From Nocardioidaceae bacterium (GTDB lineage: Bacteria > Actinomycetota > Actinomycetes > Propionibacteriales > Nocardioidaceae), in NCBI GenBank assembly GCA_009780515.1, contig WQZX01000001.1:1-64000 (forward strand): 64,000 nucleotides of DNA, in the 5' to 3' direction. This document shows positions 9,234 to 19,284 of the stretch, in pieces. The notes beneath the pieces were generated by a model. It was not told the DNA's origin, ran no database searches, and saw only the letters and a program-made list of their open reading frames with translations. How positions within the stretch are numbered: the stretch's first letter is position 1; every line of letters starts with the position of its first letter. The translations under genes were made by a program, and so were the position numbers.

Positions 9234-9488
9234 CTAGATCGGGTCATCACGCGTCATGATCTTGAAGTGCTGCATCCCGATCTGTACGCCGACGGCGATG
9301 GTGCCGACCTGCGCGAGGATCCAGCCGATGACGGCGATCAGGATGCCGACGAGTCGGACGTCCTGGGTGCCCGTGTCGGTGAGGGTCCACAGGACGATGC
9401 CTACGGCCAGTCCGATGATCCCCTGCACGATCAGCCAGTACGGGTTGTAGTAGCCGGAGGGCCAGGTCCGGCCCGTCTGCGCGCTCAT
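9234..9488 (-). CDS. Small membrane protein, unknown function
   Basis: 84 aa with two predicted hydrophobic helices. Confidence 0.55.
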   Translation of the reverse strand: MSAQTGRTWPSGYYNPYWLIVQGIIGLAVGIVLWTLTDTGTQDVRLVGILIAVIGWILAQVGTIAVGVQIGMQHFKIMTRDDPI

Positions 9489-9594
9489 TGCCGCAGCGTC
9501 GCAGAAGGCGACGGCCCGCGCAGCCGAATGTGATGACTCTGGGCGGGCGGGAGCGGCCGATCAACCGCTCTCGCCCACCCAGAGCCGACGAGCC

Positions 9595-10017
9595 TCAGTT
9601 GAGGGAGGTCTCGTCACCCATCGTGGTCGGGCCGTTGGCACGATGGCCGTTGGCCGACGGTCCGTTGCTGCTGAAGGCCGGGGCGGGCGCTGCGCTGCGG
9701 CTCTTCCACGCGGCGAGGCCGGCGGCGGCGATCGCCGCCACTCCGCCGAAGATCAGCACCTTCTTGAGCTTCGAGCCGCCGGACGAAGCACCGGGCAGGC
9801 GGTCGGAGATCGCGTCCGGGACGCGCTCCACCACCTGGTCCGGAAGGTGTCCGACGAGGGTCGCCCCCACCGCCGCGCTGCGGGAGCGGGCGTCGCCGAC
9901 GGCCGATCCCAGTGCGGGTCCGGCATCGTCGATCAGCTGCTTGATGTCGGCCATGATCTCCGACGGCATTCCGTCGAGGTCGTTCTTGATGTCGTGCAGG
10001 ACGCTCTCGCGCGGCAT
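9595..10017 (-). CDS. Hypothetical protein with one TM segment
   Basis: MPRESVLHDIKNDLDGMPSEIMADIKQLI... with central hydrophobic VLIFGGVAAIAAAGLAAW. Confidence 0.55.
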   Translation of the reverse strand: MPRESVLHDIKNDLDGMPSEIMADIKQLIDDAGPALGSAVGDARSRSAAVGATLVGHLPDQVVERVPDAISDRLPGASSGGSKLKKVLIFGGVAAIAAAGLAAWKSRSAAPAPAFSSNGPSANGHRANGPTTMGDETSLN

Positions 10018-10088
10018 GGCTACCTCCTCGGGGGTGGACGTTGGGCACTCAGTACCCCATCGCCCGGAGTCGATGCATGCCCTGCGAT

Positions 10089-10328
10089 CTACCCCGCCCG
10101 CGCGCGGAGGTCGGCGAAGGCGGCGACGAAGTCGTACGGATCGGTGTAGCGCCGCAGCGACAGCACCTCCTCGGACGGCACTGGCTGCAGGCAGTCGTTG
10201 CAGCGGACCTTGACGCCGTTGCGGGGCGAGTCGGGGGCATCGTAGGAGTGCCACCGAGTCTGCTCCGTCGACCTGTTGCACGTGGGGCACCATGCTGGTC
10301 GCACCCACGGACCGAAATCCCTCGACAT
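10089..10328 (-). CDS. Small zinc-ribbon protein
   Basis: CPTC...CNDC pairs in MSRDFGPWVRPAWCPTCNRS...VKVRCNDCLQPV. Confidence 0.5.
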   Translation of the reverse strand: MSRDFGPWVRPAWCPTCNRSTEQTRWHSYDAPDSPRNGVKVRCNDCLQPVPSEEVLSLRRYTDPYDFVAAFADLRARAG

Positions 10329-10450
10329 GGGAGAAGATTGACGCACCCAACCACCCCGCGTCACGCCCCTCGAGCCCGGTTCGCGAAGGTCGATCCGCAC
10401 GATCCGGCGGCATGGTCCGAGCGGGCTATCGGGGCCGGGACGCACGAGGA

Positions 10451-11965
10451 CTAAAGGGCCGCGAGGACCTCGCCGGCGGCCCGTTCGCCCGACCCGATCG
10501 CGCCGTCCATGTAGCCGCTCCAGTACGTCGCCGTCTCGGTGCCGGCCCAGTGGACCCGGCGGAACGGCGTACGGATCGAGGAGCCGTACCTCGTCAGGGC
10601 ACCGACGTGCGGCAGCGCCGTCGGAGCGCCGGTGGTCCACGGCTCGAGGGTCCAGTCGTGCTCGACGTACTCGATCGGGCGCAGGGCGTCGTCGCCGAAC
10701 ATCTGGGCGAAGCCAGCGAGGATCCGCGCGCGGCGCTGCGCCTTCGGGAGCCGGGCGACCTCCCTCCACGTGGAGCCGCCGACGAACGCCAGCAGCACAC
10801 CGATGTGCGCGTCGGCGGGGCTGTTGTCGAAGACCGCCCGTGTCACGCCGGTCGCGGCGACGCCCGAGCCGGACAGCCCGGCCGCTCGCCAGAAGGGCGT
10901 GCGATAGACGGCGTCGCACTTCATCAGCTTGCCCATCGGCATCTCGCGCAGCAGCTGGTGCCGGGCGGCCGGCAGGTGCGGGTGCCAGTCGATGTCGAGC
11001 ACGAGCGGCGGCGGCACGGCCACCACGACCCGCTCGGCGCGGACCGTCCCGCGATCGGTGTGCACGAGCACGCTGCCGGTCTGCTGCCGGATCGACCGCA
11101 CCGGCGCGTTCAGCGCCACGCGGCCGCCGAGGTGCCTGGCCATGGCCAGCGGCAGCGCCTGCGAGCCGAGGACGAAGCGGGAGTCCTGGGCGCCGTTCGA
11201 CGTACCGGACGAGCGCTCGAAGGTGCCCGGGTGCGTCGCGTCGCCGGCGGTCGCGACGTACCAGAGCAGGAAGAGCAGCGAGATGTTCTGGCCGTCGGAG
11301 CCGAAGCACGGCTGCAGCCAGGCGAGGATCACCTTCTCGATGTCGGGGATGATCGACTGCTGCGCCAGCCAGTCCTTCACCGTGACCGCGTCCCACTCCT
11401 TCGCCTTCGGGTGCGTCCACGGCGCCGAGACGTCGATCTCCTTGGCCCACTGGTCGATCTTCGACTGCAGCAGCAGCGCATCGAGCAGGATGGTCGGGTC
11501 GGTCGGCACGGTCCCCGTGTACTTCGACCGCGCCCCCGACTTGTTGATGTAGACGTTGCGGCCCTTGAGGTACTCCTTGAACGTCCTCAGCCCGTACGCC
11601 GCCGCCATCGCGAGCACCCGGTCCTGCGTCGGGCCCACGAACGCACCGCCGGACTCGATCACTCCCCCGGCACGGAGGTGGTGGTTGAGCACCCGGCCGC
11701 CCACACGGTCGCGCGCCTCCACGACGAGGACGTCCTTGTGGTGCCGGTGCAGCTGGCGGGCCGCAGTCAGACCGGCGAGGCCGGCGCCGACCACCACGAC
11801 GTCGACGCTCCGCGGTAGGGCGCCGTGGGTCGAGGCCGCCTCCGCCGTACCCGGCAGCCCGCCGAGGTCGAGGCCCAGCAGGCCGATCCCGGCCGCCGTG
11901 CCCGCCAGCACGCCACGCCGGCCGACACCGGACCCGTCCCCGAAGCCTTCTAGAACACGTTCCAT
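10451..11965 (-). CDS. Flavin monoamine oxidase family protein
   Basis: Tat-like N-terminus (GRRGVLAGTAAG), VDVVVVGAGLAGLTAARQL, VVEARDRVGGRV, C-terminal HWAGTETATYWSGYMDGAIGSGERAAGEVL. Confidence 0.9.
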   Translation of the reverse strand: MERVLEGFGDGSGVGRRGVLAGTAAGIGLLGLDLGGLPGTAEAASTHGALPRSVDVVVVGAGLAGLTAARQLHRHHKDVLVVEARDRVGGRVLNHHLRAGGVIESGGAFVGPTQDRVLAMAAAYGLRTFKEYLKGRNVYINKSGARSKYTGTVPTDPTILLDALLLQSKIDQWAKEIDVSAPWTHPKAKEWDAVTVKDWLAQQSIIPDIEKVILAWLQPCFGSDGQNISLLFLLWYVATAGDATHPGTFERSSGTSNGAQDSRFVLGSQALPLAMARHLGGRVALNAPVRSIRQQTGSVLVHTDRGTVRAERVVVAVPPPLVLDIDWHPHLPAARHQLLREMPMGKLMKCDAVYRTPFWRAAGLSGSGVAATGVTRAVFDNSPADAHIGVLLAFVGGSTWREVARLPKAQRRARILAGFAQMFGDDALRPIEYVEHDWTLEPWTTGAPTALPHVGALTRYGSSIRTPFRRVHWAGTETATYWSGYMDGAIGSGERAAGEVLAAL

Positions 11966-12029
11966 GATCGGCCAAACGTACGACGACCCGGAGGGTGCCG
12001 CCACCGGCCGCAGGAATCTCAGCACGCGG

Positions 12030-12608
12030 TCAGCGGCAGGGAACGCCGGACGGGATGTCGAGCAGGCCTCCGATGACCTGCAGCGCGCATCCACCGGCGA
12101 CGTCCTCGACGAGGTTGACCACGTTGGTCAGTCCGTTCTGCAACCAGCTCGGAGCCTGACTGCCGGCCGGCAGGGCGGTCACCTGGATGTCGTAGCCGAA
12201 GGTCAAGGTGCAGGGCGTGGGCGTCGTCGAATCGGTGAGCGTGAAGTCGAACAGGTAGTGCCCCGTAGCCAACGGGCTGCCGGTGATCGTGGCGACACCG
12301 TCCGGCGAGGACGTGAACCTCTCACCCGGCGGGAGCCTCCCCTCCGTCGACCACGAGTACGGCGCCGGCTGGGCGCTCCTGCTGACGTCGAGCGTCTCGG
12401 AGACGTGCTCTAGGAGCTGCTGGTGGTCCATGTCCTGGCCGGGGATGCCCGTGGCGGCCAACCCGGACCAGGTGCACGCGTCGGCGCTCGTCGCATCGGC
12501 GCGGGCCGGGCTCGGCGTGACGACCAGGGCGAGGCCGCCCATGGCCACCAGCGCGGAGAAGAGGGCGCCCGTCGTACGACGGCGGCGAGGGGCAGAACAG
12601 GCCTTCAT
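12030..12608 (-). CDS. Secreted protein, unknown function
   Basis: N-terminal signal sequence MKACSAPRRRRTTGALFSALVAMGGLALVVTPSPARA; Ig-like beta-rich middle. Confidence 0.55.
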   Translation of the reverse strand: MKACSAPRRRRTTGALFSALVAMGGLALVVTPSPARADATSADACTWSGLAATGIPGQDMDHQQLLEHVSETLDVSRSAQPAPYSWSTEGRLPPGERFTSSPDGVATITGSPLATGHYLFDFTLTDSTTPTPCTLTFGYDIQVTALPAGSQAPSWLQNGLTNVVNLVEDVAGGCALQVIGGLLDIPSGVPCR

Positions 12609-12678
12609 GGTGACTCCTGGGCTCAGCCCTCCCCCGCGGCGGAGACTAGCCCTCCCGCACTCGTCTTGGGAATAGGTT

Positions 12679-13680
12679 GTGCGCGTGTCCGACGTACCCC
12701 TCCTGGTCGACGGCGGCGTACGCCGGCACGGCCGGTCCTCCGCCCGCCCGGATGTCGCCGACCCGCTCGCCGAGCGCTCACGGGTCCCGAGAGCGCTGCG
12801 GTGGCTGCGGCTCAAGGAGTGGCAGGGCTTCACGCTGCTCCATCCGGAGATGTCCTCGTCGTTCATCCTCCAGGACGCGCACTACCTCGCGAGCTCGGAG
12901 ATCTACGTCCGCGATGCCGCCGGCCTCGTCGAGCACGCACGCAACGCGCGCGGTGGCTCGCTCCGACTGCCGGCCCGCCTCTACCCGAGCAGCCCGTCGA
13001 TCAAGGCGCCCGGCTACCGCATCGCATTCGAGTGGGCTGCCTCCCCCGCCGGCCACCACCGGGTGACAGCGCGTGTCGACGCCGAGGACGACCAGCCCGC
13101 GATCTCGGTCGACCTCGTCCTGGACGGCGGCGCGTCGTCGGCGCCGCTCTCGGTGAGCGCGCCGCTGCCCGGCGGCTCGATGTACACGCACAAGGTCGCC
13201 TATCCCGCCTCCGGGACGATCGCGGTCGGCGACCGCACCCACGTCTTCGACCCCTCACGCGACCTGGCGGTCCTCGACGAGCACCGCACCTTCCTGCCCT
13301 ACCGCACCCGCTGGCTGTGGGGCACCTTCGCCGGCATCACGCCCGACGGCATCGCCGGCGCGAACTTCGCCGAGCGCGCCACCGTGCCCGGCAGCGAGGA
13401 GGAGTCGGGCCTGTGGGTGCCCGGCGCGTGCGAGCCGCTCGCCGACATCGCCTTCACCGCCAGCGATCCCGCCGATCCCCTGAAGCCCTGGACGATGCGC
13501 AGCGAGGACGGCCGGCTCGACGTCACCTTCACGCCCGAGGACCGCAAGTCCGTGCGCCACCAGCTCGTCGTCGCGTCGATCGACTACTGGCAGCTCGTCG
13601 GCAGCTACACCGGCACCGTGGCCGGCCTACCCGTCACCGCGATGCGCGGGGTGTGCGAGTCGATGCGCGCCCGTCTGTGA
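12679..13680 (+). CDS. DUF2804 family protein
   Basis: WQGFTLLHPEMSSSFILQDAHYL..., WLWGTFAG, ERATVPGSEEESGLWVPGACEPL. Confidence 0.75.
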   Translation: MRVSDVPLLVDGGVRRHGRSSARPDVADPLAERSRVPRALRWLRLKEWQGFTLLHPEMSSSFILQDAHYLASSEIYVRDAAGLVEHARNARGGSLRLPARLYPSSPSIKAPGYRIAFEWAASPAGHHRVTARVDAEDDQPAISVDLVLDGGASSAPLSVSAPLPGGSMYTHKVAYPASGTIAVGDRTHVFDPSRDLAVLDEHRTFLPYRTRWLWGTFAGITPDGIAGANFAERATVPGSEEESGLWVPGACEPLADIAFTASDPADPLKPWTMRSEDGRLDVTFTPEDRKSVRHQLVVASIDYWQLVGSYTGTVAGLPVTAMRGVCESMRARL

Positions 13681-14179
13681 GCGCCGCACGCCTCCTCCTC
13701 GACCGCAGCAGACCACCGGCGAGCAGGGCGCCGAGGGCCGCGCCCGCGGTGTTGAGGATGACGTCGTCCACGTCGGCAGCTCGACCGACGTCCAGGACGT
13801 ACTGACCGGTCTCGATCGTCAGCGAGAGCGCGAGCCCTGCGGCGAGGCCCGGCCACACGCGCCCGCGGGAGAGCGCCGAGGTGAGCCAGCCGACCGGCAG
13901 GAACATGGCGACGTTGCCGAGCAGGTTCACCGAGCCCAGCGCGATGCTCCCGTTGTGGAGCTCCTCGCCGATGGTGCGGCCCGGCACCAGGTTGATCGAC
14001 CTGCCGCTGCCGGTGCCGACCAGCGTCATCAGGAGCAGGATCCCCACGACGAGCACGAGCAGGACAGCCGCGACCCGGCGACGCCTGAGCGCGACCGCGA
14101 GCAGCAGGACGCCCACGCAGCCCAGCACGACGAGGAGCCCCAGGCTCAGCGGGGAGAACCGGAAGGCATGGGCGTACAC
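13634..14179 (-). CDS. VanZ family membrane protein
   Basis: NLVPGRTIGEEL, NLLGNVAMFLPVGWL, SLTIETGQYVLDVGRAADVDDVILNTAGAALGALL. Confidence 0.85.
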   Translation of the reverse strand: MYAHAFRFSPLSLGLLVVLGCVGVLLLAVALRRRRVAAVLLVLVVGILLLMTLVGTGSGRSINLVPGRTIGEELHNGSIALGSVNLLGNVAMFLPVGWLTSALSRGRVWPGLAAGLALSLTIETGQYVLDVGRAADVDDVILNTAGAALGALLAGGLLRSRRRRAALTDGRASTRTPRASR

Positions 14180-14241
14180 CGCTGAAGAATAGGTACGGCG
14201 CGCCGGCGGTGATCCGCCGACGCGCCGTACCGCTGCTCAGG

Positions 14242-15696
14242 TCAGACGAGGTCGAGGCCGGGGTAGAGCTCGTGCTTGGCGAGCATCTCGGCCGCGGCCG
14301 CGTGGGTCTTGTCGGCGACCCCGTCACCCAGGACGTACGACGCCTTGGACGGGCCGCCCGCCTTGGTGGTGCCGGGCTCGGTGTTGGTGAGCACGTCGAC
14401 GACGAGGTCGGCGACGCGGTCGAACTCGTCGTGGCCGAAGCCGCGGGTGGTCAGCGCGGGCGTGCCGAAGCGGATGCCGGAGGTGTACCAGGCGCCGTTC
14501 GGGTCGGCCGGGACCGAGTTGCGGTTGGTGACGATGCCGGAGTCGAGCAGCGCCGATTCGGCCTGGCGGCCGGTGAGGCCGAACGAGCTCACGTCGAGCA
14601 GCACGATGTGGTTGTCGGTGCCGTCGGTGACCAGCCTGGCGCCGCGCTTCTTGAAGCCCTCGGCGAGTGACTGCGCGTTGTCGGCGACCTGCTGGGCGTA
14701 GGTCCGGAAGGAGTCCTGGCGCGCCTCGGCGAACGCGACGGCCTTGGCGGCCATGACGTGCGAGAGCGGACCGCCGAGGACCATCGGGCACCCGCGGTCG
14801 ACGGACGGGGCGTACTCCTCGGTCGCGAGGATGAAGCCACCGCGCGGGCCGCGCAGCGACTTGTGCGAGGTGGAGGTGACGACGTGGGCGTGCGGGACCG
14901 GGTCCTCGTCGCCGGTGAAGACCTTGCCCGCCACGAGGCCGGCGAAGTGGGCCATGTCGACCATCAGGGTCGCGCCCACGGAGTCGGCGATCTCGCGCAT
15001 CTTGGCGAAGTTCACGCGGCGCGGGTAGGCGGAGTAGCCGGCGACCAGGATCAGCGGCTTGAACTCCTTGACCTTCGCGGCGACGGCGTCGTAGTCGAGC
15101 AGCCCGGTCTCCGGGTCGGTGCCGTACTGGTTCTGGTGGAACATCTTGCCGGAGATGTTCGGGCGGAAGCCGTGGGTCAGGTGGCCGCCGGCATCCAGGC
15201 TCATGCCGAGCAGGCGCTGGTTGCCGAGCTCGCCCCGCAGCTTCTCCCAGTCGGCCTCGGAGAGGTCGTTCATGTTCTTCACGCCGGCGTTCTCGAGCCA
15301 CGGGCCCTCGACGCGGTGCGCGAGGATCGACCAGTACGCCGTCAGGTTCGCGTCGATCCCGGAGTGCGGCTGGACGTAGGCGTACTCGGAGCCGAACAGC
15401 TCGCGGGCGTGCTCGGCGGCGAGCTCCTCGACGGTGTCGACGTTCTGGCAGCCGGCGTAGAAGCGGTGGCCGATGGTGCCCTCGGCGTACTTGTCGGAGA
15501 ACCAGGTGCCCATGGTCATCAGCACGGCCGGCGAGGCGTAGTTCTCGGAGGCGATCAGCTTGAGCGAGGCACGCTGGTCGGCCAGCTCCTTGCGGGTGGC
15601 CTCGGCCACGCGCGGCTCGACCGCGGCGATCACGTCGAGGGCCTGGCTGTAGGCGCTGCTGACGAGGTTCATGGACGGCGTCTCGCTCATGCGCAC
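14242..15696 (-). CDS. glyA: Serine hydroxymethyltransferase
   Basis: [46 protein letters not shown] (PLP lysine region). Confidence 0.95.
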   Translation of the reverse strand: MRMSETPSMNLVSSAYSQALDVIAAVEPRVAEATRKELADQRASLKLIASENYASPAVLMTMGTWFSDKYAEGTIGHRFYAGCQNVDTVEELAAEHARELFGSEYAYVQPHSGIDANLTAYWSILAHRVEGPWLENAGVKNMNDLSEADWEKLRGELGNQRLLGMSLDAGGHLTHGFRPNISGKMFHQNQYGTDPETGLLDYDAVAAKVKEFKPLILVAGYSAYPRRVNFAKMREIADSVGATLMVDMAHFAGLVAGKVFTGDEDPVPHAHVVTSTSHKSLRGPRGGFILATEEYAPSVDRGCPMVLGGPLSHVMAAKAVAFAEARQDSFRTYAQQVADNAQSLAEGFKKRGARLVTDGTDNHIVLLDVSSFGLTGRQAESALLDSGIVTNRNSVPADPNGAWYTSGIRFGTPALTTRGFGHDEFDRVADLVVDVLTNTEPGTTKAGGPSKASYVLGDGVADKTHAAAAEMLAKHELYPGLDLV

Positions 15697-15874
15697 AGAC
15701 TAGTGGTCGACGGCGACGCTGGCCGAGCCGGCCACGGCGCCGATGTGACCTCGGTCGCACCGACCGCGCAGGACGCCCTCCCCGCGACAGCCTCGTCTCA
15801 TATCCCGGTACCAGCGTCCACATCACGAGATTCGAGTTTGTGGGATGGCCGTCCGAAACCTGAGACTTCTTGAC

Positions 15875-15964
15875 ATGGTCACCGCTGCAACCCACGCCTA
15901 CCTGGTGGTACGCCGCCACGTGGACCTCGGGCGTACCCGCAGCGCCATGTGTTGGTCCCTCTGA
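15875..15964 (+). CDS. Putative cysteine-type regulatory leader peptide (29 aa)
   Basis: MVTAATHAYLVVRRHVDLGRTRSAMCWSL*; R-R-H-V-D-L-x-R-x-x-S-A-x-C matches actinobacterial sulfur-gene leader peptides as I recall them; 63 bp before the sulfite reductase ATG. Absent from the ORF track (too short). Confidence 0.7.
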   Translation: MVTAATHAYLVVRRHVDLGRTRSAMCWSL

Positions 15965-15982
15965 CACGACTCCGACCATCTC

Positions 15983-16000
15983 CGCGCGCCGTCGCGCGCG
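15983..16000 (+). promoter_or_regulatory. GC-rich hairpin between leader peptide and sulfite reductase, possible attenuator
   Basis: CGCGCG-CCGT-CGCGCG(CG) inverted repeat. Confidence 0.4.
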
Positions 16001-16027
16001 TCCGTCAGCGAAAGGGACCACCCAGCG

Positions 16028-17749
16028 ATGCCTGATCTGCGCTTCAAGCCCGACAGGGCCCAGCACACCGAGATCCCCCGGCCCCGCCGTGCCGAGGGCC
16101 AGTGGGCGCTCGGCTACACCGAGCCGCTCAACAAGAACGAGCAGTCGAAGAAGGACGACGACCCGCTGAACGTCCGGGACCGGATCCTCTACATCTACTC
16201 CAAGCGCGGCTTCGACTCGATCGACCCGGCCGACCTGCGCGGCCGCTTCCGCTGGATGGGCCTCTACACCCAGCGCAAGCCCGGCATCGACGGCGGCAAG
16301 ACCGGTGCGCTCGAGGAGGAGGAGCTCGACGACCGCTACTTCATGATGCGGATCCGCACCGACGGCTCGCTGCTCTCCCCCGCCGCGCTGAGCACGCTCG
16401 GCGGCATCTCCACCGACTTCGCCCGCGACTCGGCCGACGTCACCGACCGTCAGAACATCCAGCTGCACTGGGTCGACATCAAGGACGTCCCGGAGATCTG
16501 GGACCGCCTCGCCTCCGTCGGGCTGCAGTCCCTCGAGGCCTGCGGCGACGGCCCCCGACCGTTCCTCGGCTCCCCCGTCGCCGGCATCGCCGAGGACGAG
16601 ATCATCGACGGCACGCCCGCGCTGCAGGAGATCCAGCGGCGCTTCCTCGGCAACCCGGACTTCTCCAACCTGCCGCGCAAGTTCAAGACCTCGGTCAGCG
16701 GTCACCCCAGCCTCGACGGCGCACCGGAGATCAACGACGTCTCGTTCGTCGGCGTCGTGCACCCCGACCTCGGCCCGGGCTTCGACCTCTGGGTCGGCGG
16801 CGGTCTGTCGACCAACCCGATGTTCGCCCAGAAGCTCGGCGTCTGGATCCCGATCGACGAGGTCGCCGACGTGTGGGCCGGTGTCGCCGGTATCTTCCGC
16901 GACTACGGCTACCGCCGCCTCCGCTCGAAGGCTCGGCTGAAGTTCCTCGTCGCCGACTGGGGCAGGGACAAGTTCCGCGAGGTCCTCGAGAACGAGTACC
17001 TCGACCGCAGGCTGATCGACAACGAGTCCCCGGCCGGCGCCACCCGCCCCGGCGACCACATCGGCGTCCACCGCCAGAAGGACGGCAGGTTCTACATCGG
17101 CACCTCGCCGGTCGTGGGGCGCGTCAACGGCACCATGCTGAGCGAGCTCGGCAAGGTCCTCGAGCAGTACGGCGCCGCGGGCGCCCGCCTGACGTCGTAC
17201 CAGAAGCTCGTGGTGATCGGCGTCGACGGCGACAAGGTCGAGGCTCTGGTCGACGAGCTCAAGCTGCTCGGCCTGGAGGCCAACCCGTCCAACTGGCGGC
17301 GCTCCACGCTCGCCTGCACCGGCATCCAGTTCTGCAAGCTCGCCATCGTCGAGACCAAGCAGCGCGCCGCCGACCTCATCACCGAGCTCGAGCGTCGTAT
17401 CCCCGACATCGACGTGCCGATCACGGTCAACGTCAACGGGTGCCCGAACGCCTGCGCCCGCACCCAGGTCGCCGACATCGGTCTGAAGGGCCAGCTCGTG
17501 CTCGACGACGACGGCAACCAGGTCGAGGGCTTCCAGGTGCACCTCGGCGGCGGCATCGGCGAGGTGACCCGCTTCGGCCGCAAGCTGCGCGCGCACAAGG
17601 TGACCAGCGCCGGGCTCGACGACTACGTCGAGACGGTGGTGCGCAACTTCCTGACAGACCGCAACGACGGGGAGCGGTTCGCCGACTGGATCGAGCGCGC
17701 CGACGAGACGCTGCTGCGTGGCGAACGGTCGCTGGAGCCCACCTCGTGA
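16028..17749 (+). CDS. sir: Ferredoxin-type nitrite/sulfite reductase (sulfite reductase by context)
   Basis: Siroheme/4Fe-4S motifs CTGIQFCKLA and NGCPNACAR; followed by cysH and a chelatase. Confidence 0.9.
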   Translation: MPDLRFKPDRAQHTEIPRPRRAEGQWALGYTEPLNKNEQSKKDDDPLNVRDRILYIYSKRGFDSIDPADLRGRFRWMGLYTQRKPGIDGGKTGALEEEELDDRYFMMRIRTDGSLLSPAALSTLGGISTDFARDSADVTDRQNIQLHWVDIKDVPEIWDRLASVGLQSLEACGDGPRPFLGSPVAGIAEDEIIDGTPALQEIQRRFLGNPDFSNLPRKFKTSVSGHPSLDGAPEINDVSFVGVVHPDLGPGFDLWVGGGLSTNPMFAQKLGVWIPIDEVADVWAGVAGIFRDYGYRRLRSKARLKFLVADWGRDKFREVLENEYLDRRLIDNESPAGATRPGDHIGVHRQKDGRFYIGTSPVVGRVNGTMLSELGKVLEQYGAAGARLTSYQKLVVIGVDGDKVEALVDELKLLGLEANPSNWRRSTLACTGIQFCKLAIVETKQRAADLITELERRIPDIDVPITVNVNGCPNACARTQVADIGLKGQLVLDDDGNQVEGFQVHLGGGIGEVTRFGRKLRAHKVTSAGLDDYVETVVRNFLTDRNDGERFADWIERADETLLRGERSLEPTS

Positions 17750-18492
17750 CCGCCACCGCGACGGACATCGCGCGCAGCAACCGCGGTGTCCACACCGAGG
17801 GCCGCACGCCCGAGCAGCTGCGCGAGCTGGTCTCGCACTGGGGTGCCGAGCTCGAGCTCGCGCCCGCCGAGGTCATCATCGAGTGGGCGGCCGCGACCTT
17901 CGGCGAGCGCTTCTGCGTGACGTCCTCGATGGGCGACGCGGTGCTCGCGCACCTCGCCGCGAAGGTCGTGCCGGGCGTCGACGTGGTCTTCCTCGACACC
18001 GGCTACCACTTCGCCGAGACGATCGGCACCCGCGACGCGGTCGCGGCCACGATGAACGTCAACCTGCTGACCATCACACCCGCGCAGACCGTCGCCGAGC
18101 AGGACGTCGAGCACGGCCCGCGTCTCCACGAGCGCGACCCCGACCTCTGCTGCGCCCTGCGCAAGGTCCGCCCGCTCGCCGAGTCGCTGACGGCGTACGA
18201 CGCCTGGGCGACGGGTCTGCGCCGCGCGGAGACCCACAACCGGGTCATCGCGCCGGTCATCGGCTGGGACGCCAAGAAGCAGAAGGTCAAGGTCTCCCCC
18301 ATGGCCCGCTGGAGCGACGACGACGTCGACAGGTACATCGCCGAGAACGGCGTGCTCGTCAACCCGCTGGTGTACGACGGCTATCCGTCGATCGGCTGCG
18401 CGCCGTGCACCCGCAGGGTCGAGGCCGGCGCGGACCCGCGCAGCGGACGCTGGGCCGGCATGAACAAGACCGAATGTGGAATCCACACCTGA
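17746..18492 (+). CDS. cysH: Assimilatory adenylyl-sulfate (APS) reductase
   Basis: TSSMGDAVLAHL, CCALRKVRPL, GCAPCTRRVEAGADPRSGRWAGMNKTECGIH; CC plus CXXC indicates the 4Fe-4S APS-reducing type. GTG start overlapping sir. Confidence 0.9.
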   Translation: MTATATDIARSNRGVHTEGRTPEQLRELVSHWGAELELAPAEVIIEWAAATFGERFCVTSSMGDAVLAHLAAKVVPGVDVVFLDTGYHFAETIGTRDAVAATMNVNLLTITPAQTVAEQDVEHGPRLHERDPDLCCALRKVRPLAESLTAYDAWATGLRRAETHNRVIAPVIGWDAKKQKVKVSPMARWSDDDVDRYIAENGVLVNPLVYDGYPSIGCAPCTRRVEAGADPRSGRWAGMNKTECGIHT

Positions 18493-18511
18493 CCGGAAGG
18501 AGGCACACCCG

Positions 18512-19255
18512 ATGACCGCACCCGCACTGGTGGCGCTGGCTCACGGCAGCCGTGACCCCCGCTCGGCCGCAACCGTGAGCGCCCTCGTCGACGAGGTCAA
18601 GGCGCTGCGGCCAGACCTGCGCATCGAGAAGGCGTTCCTCGAGCTGTCCAAGCCTGCCTTTCCGGCAGTGATCGACAAGCTCGTCAAGGCGGGCTACGAC
18701 GAGATCGTCGTCGTACCCCTGCTGCTCGTGCAGGCGTTCCACGCCCGCGTCGACGTACCCGGCCTGATCGAGGCAGCCGTCGCCCGTCACCCGGGTCTCA
18801 AGATCCGCCAGACGGCGGTGCTCGGCCTCGAGCCGCGCTTCCTGGAGATCCTTGACGAGCGCCTGCGCACCGCGCTGGCCGACGCCCGCGTCCGAGAGCT
18901 CGACGCGCTGGTGCTCGCGGCCGCCGGGTCGTCCGACCCGCTGGCCAACCAGGCCGTCGCCCGGCTGGCCCGGGTCTGGGGCGCGCACCACAAGCTGCCC
19001 GTCACCGCCGCCTACGCCAGCGCCGCTCCGCCGGCGACCGGTGAGGCCGTCCGCGCCTTCCGGGCCGAGGGCCGCCGCCACGTCGCCGTGGCCTCGCTGT
19101 TCCTCGCGCCGGGCAACCTGCTCGACCGCGCGTCGGAGCTGGCGCTCGAGGCAGGCGCCGTCGCCGTCTCCGGCCCGCTCGGCGCCCATCAGGAGATCGC
19201 GCGCGTCGTGCTCGCCCGGTACGCCGTCGGCGCGGTCGAGCTCGTTCCCGTCTAG
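18512..19255 (+). CDS. Sirohydrochlorin chelatase (CbiX/SirB-like)
   Basis: LVALAHGSRDPRSAATVSALV, VPLLLVQAFHARVDVPGLI. Confidence 0.85.
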   Translation: MTAPALVALAHGSRDPRSAATVSALVDEVKALRPDLRIEKAFLELSKPAFPAVIDKLVKAGYDEIVVVPLLLVQAFHARVDVPGLIEAAVARHPGLKIRQTAVLGLEPRFLEILDERLRTALADARVRELDALVLAAAGSSDPLANQAVARLARVWGAHHKLPVTAAYASAAPPATGEAVRAFRAEGRRHVAVASLFLAPGNLLDRASELALEAGAVAVSGPLGAHQEIARVVLARYAVGAVELVPV

Positions 19256-19284
19256 GAGCCTGCGACCTCAGCCTGAATCCACGC

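Noticed and set aside
14324-17596. 1090-aa minus-strand ORF
   Set aside because: Covers glyA out of frame and the antisense of sir; no family motifs.
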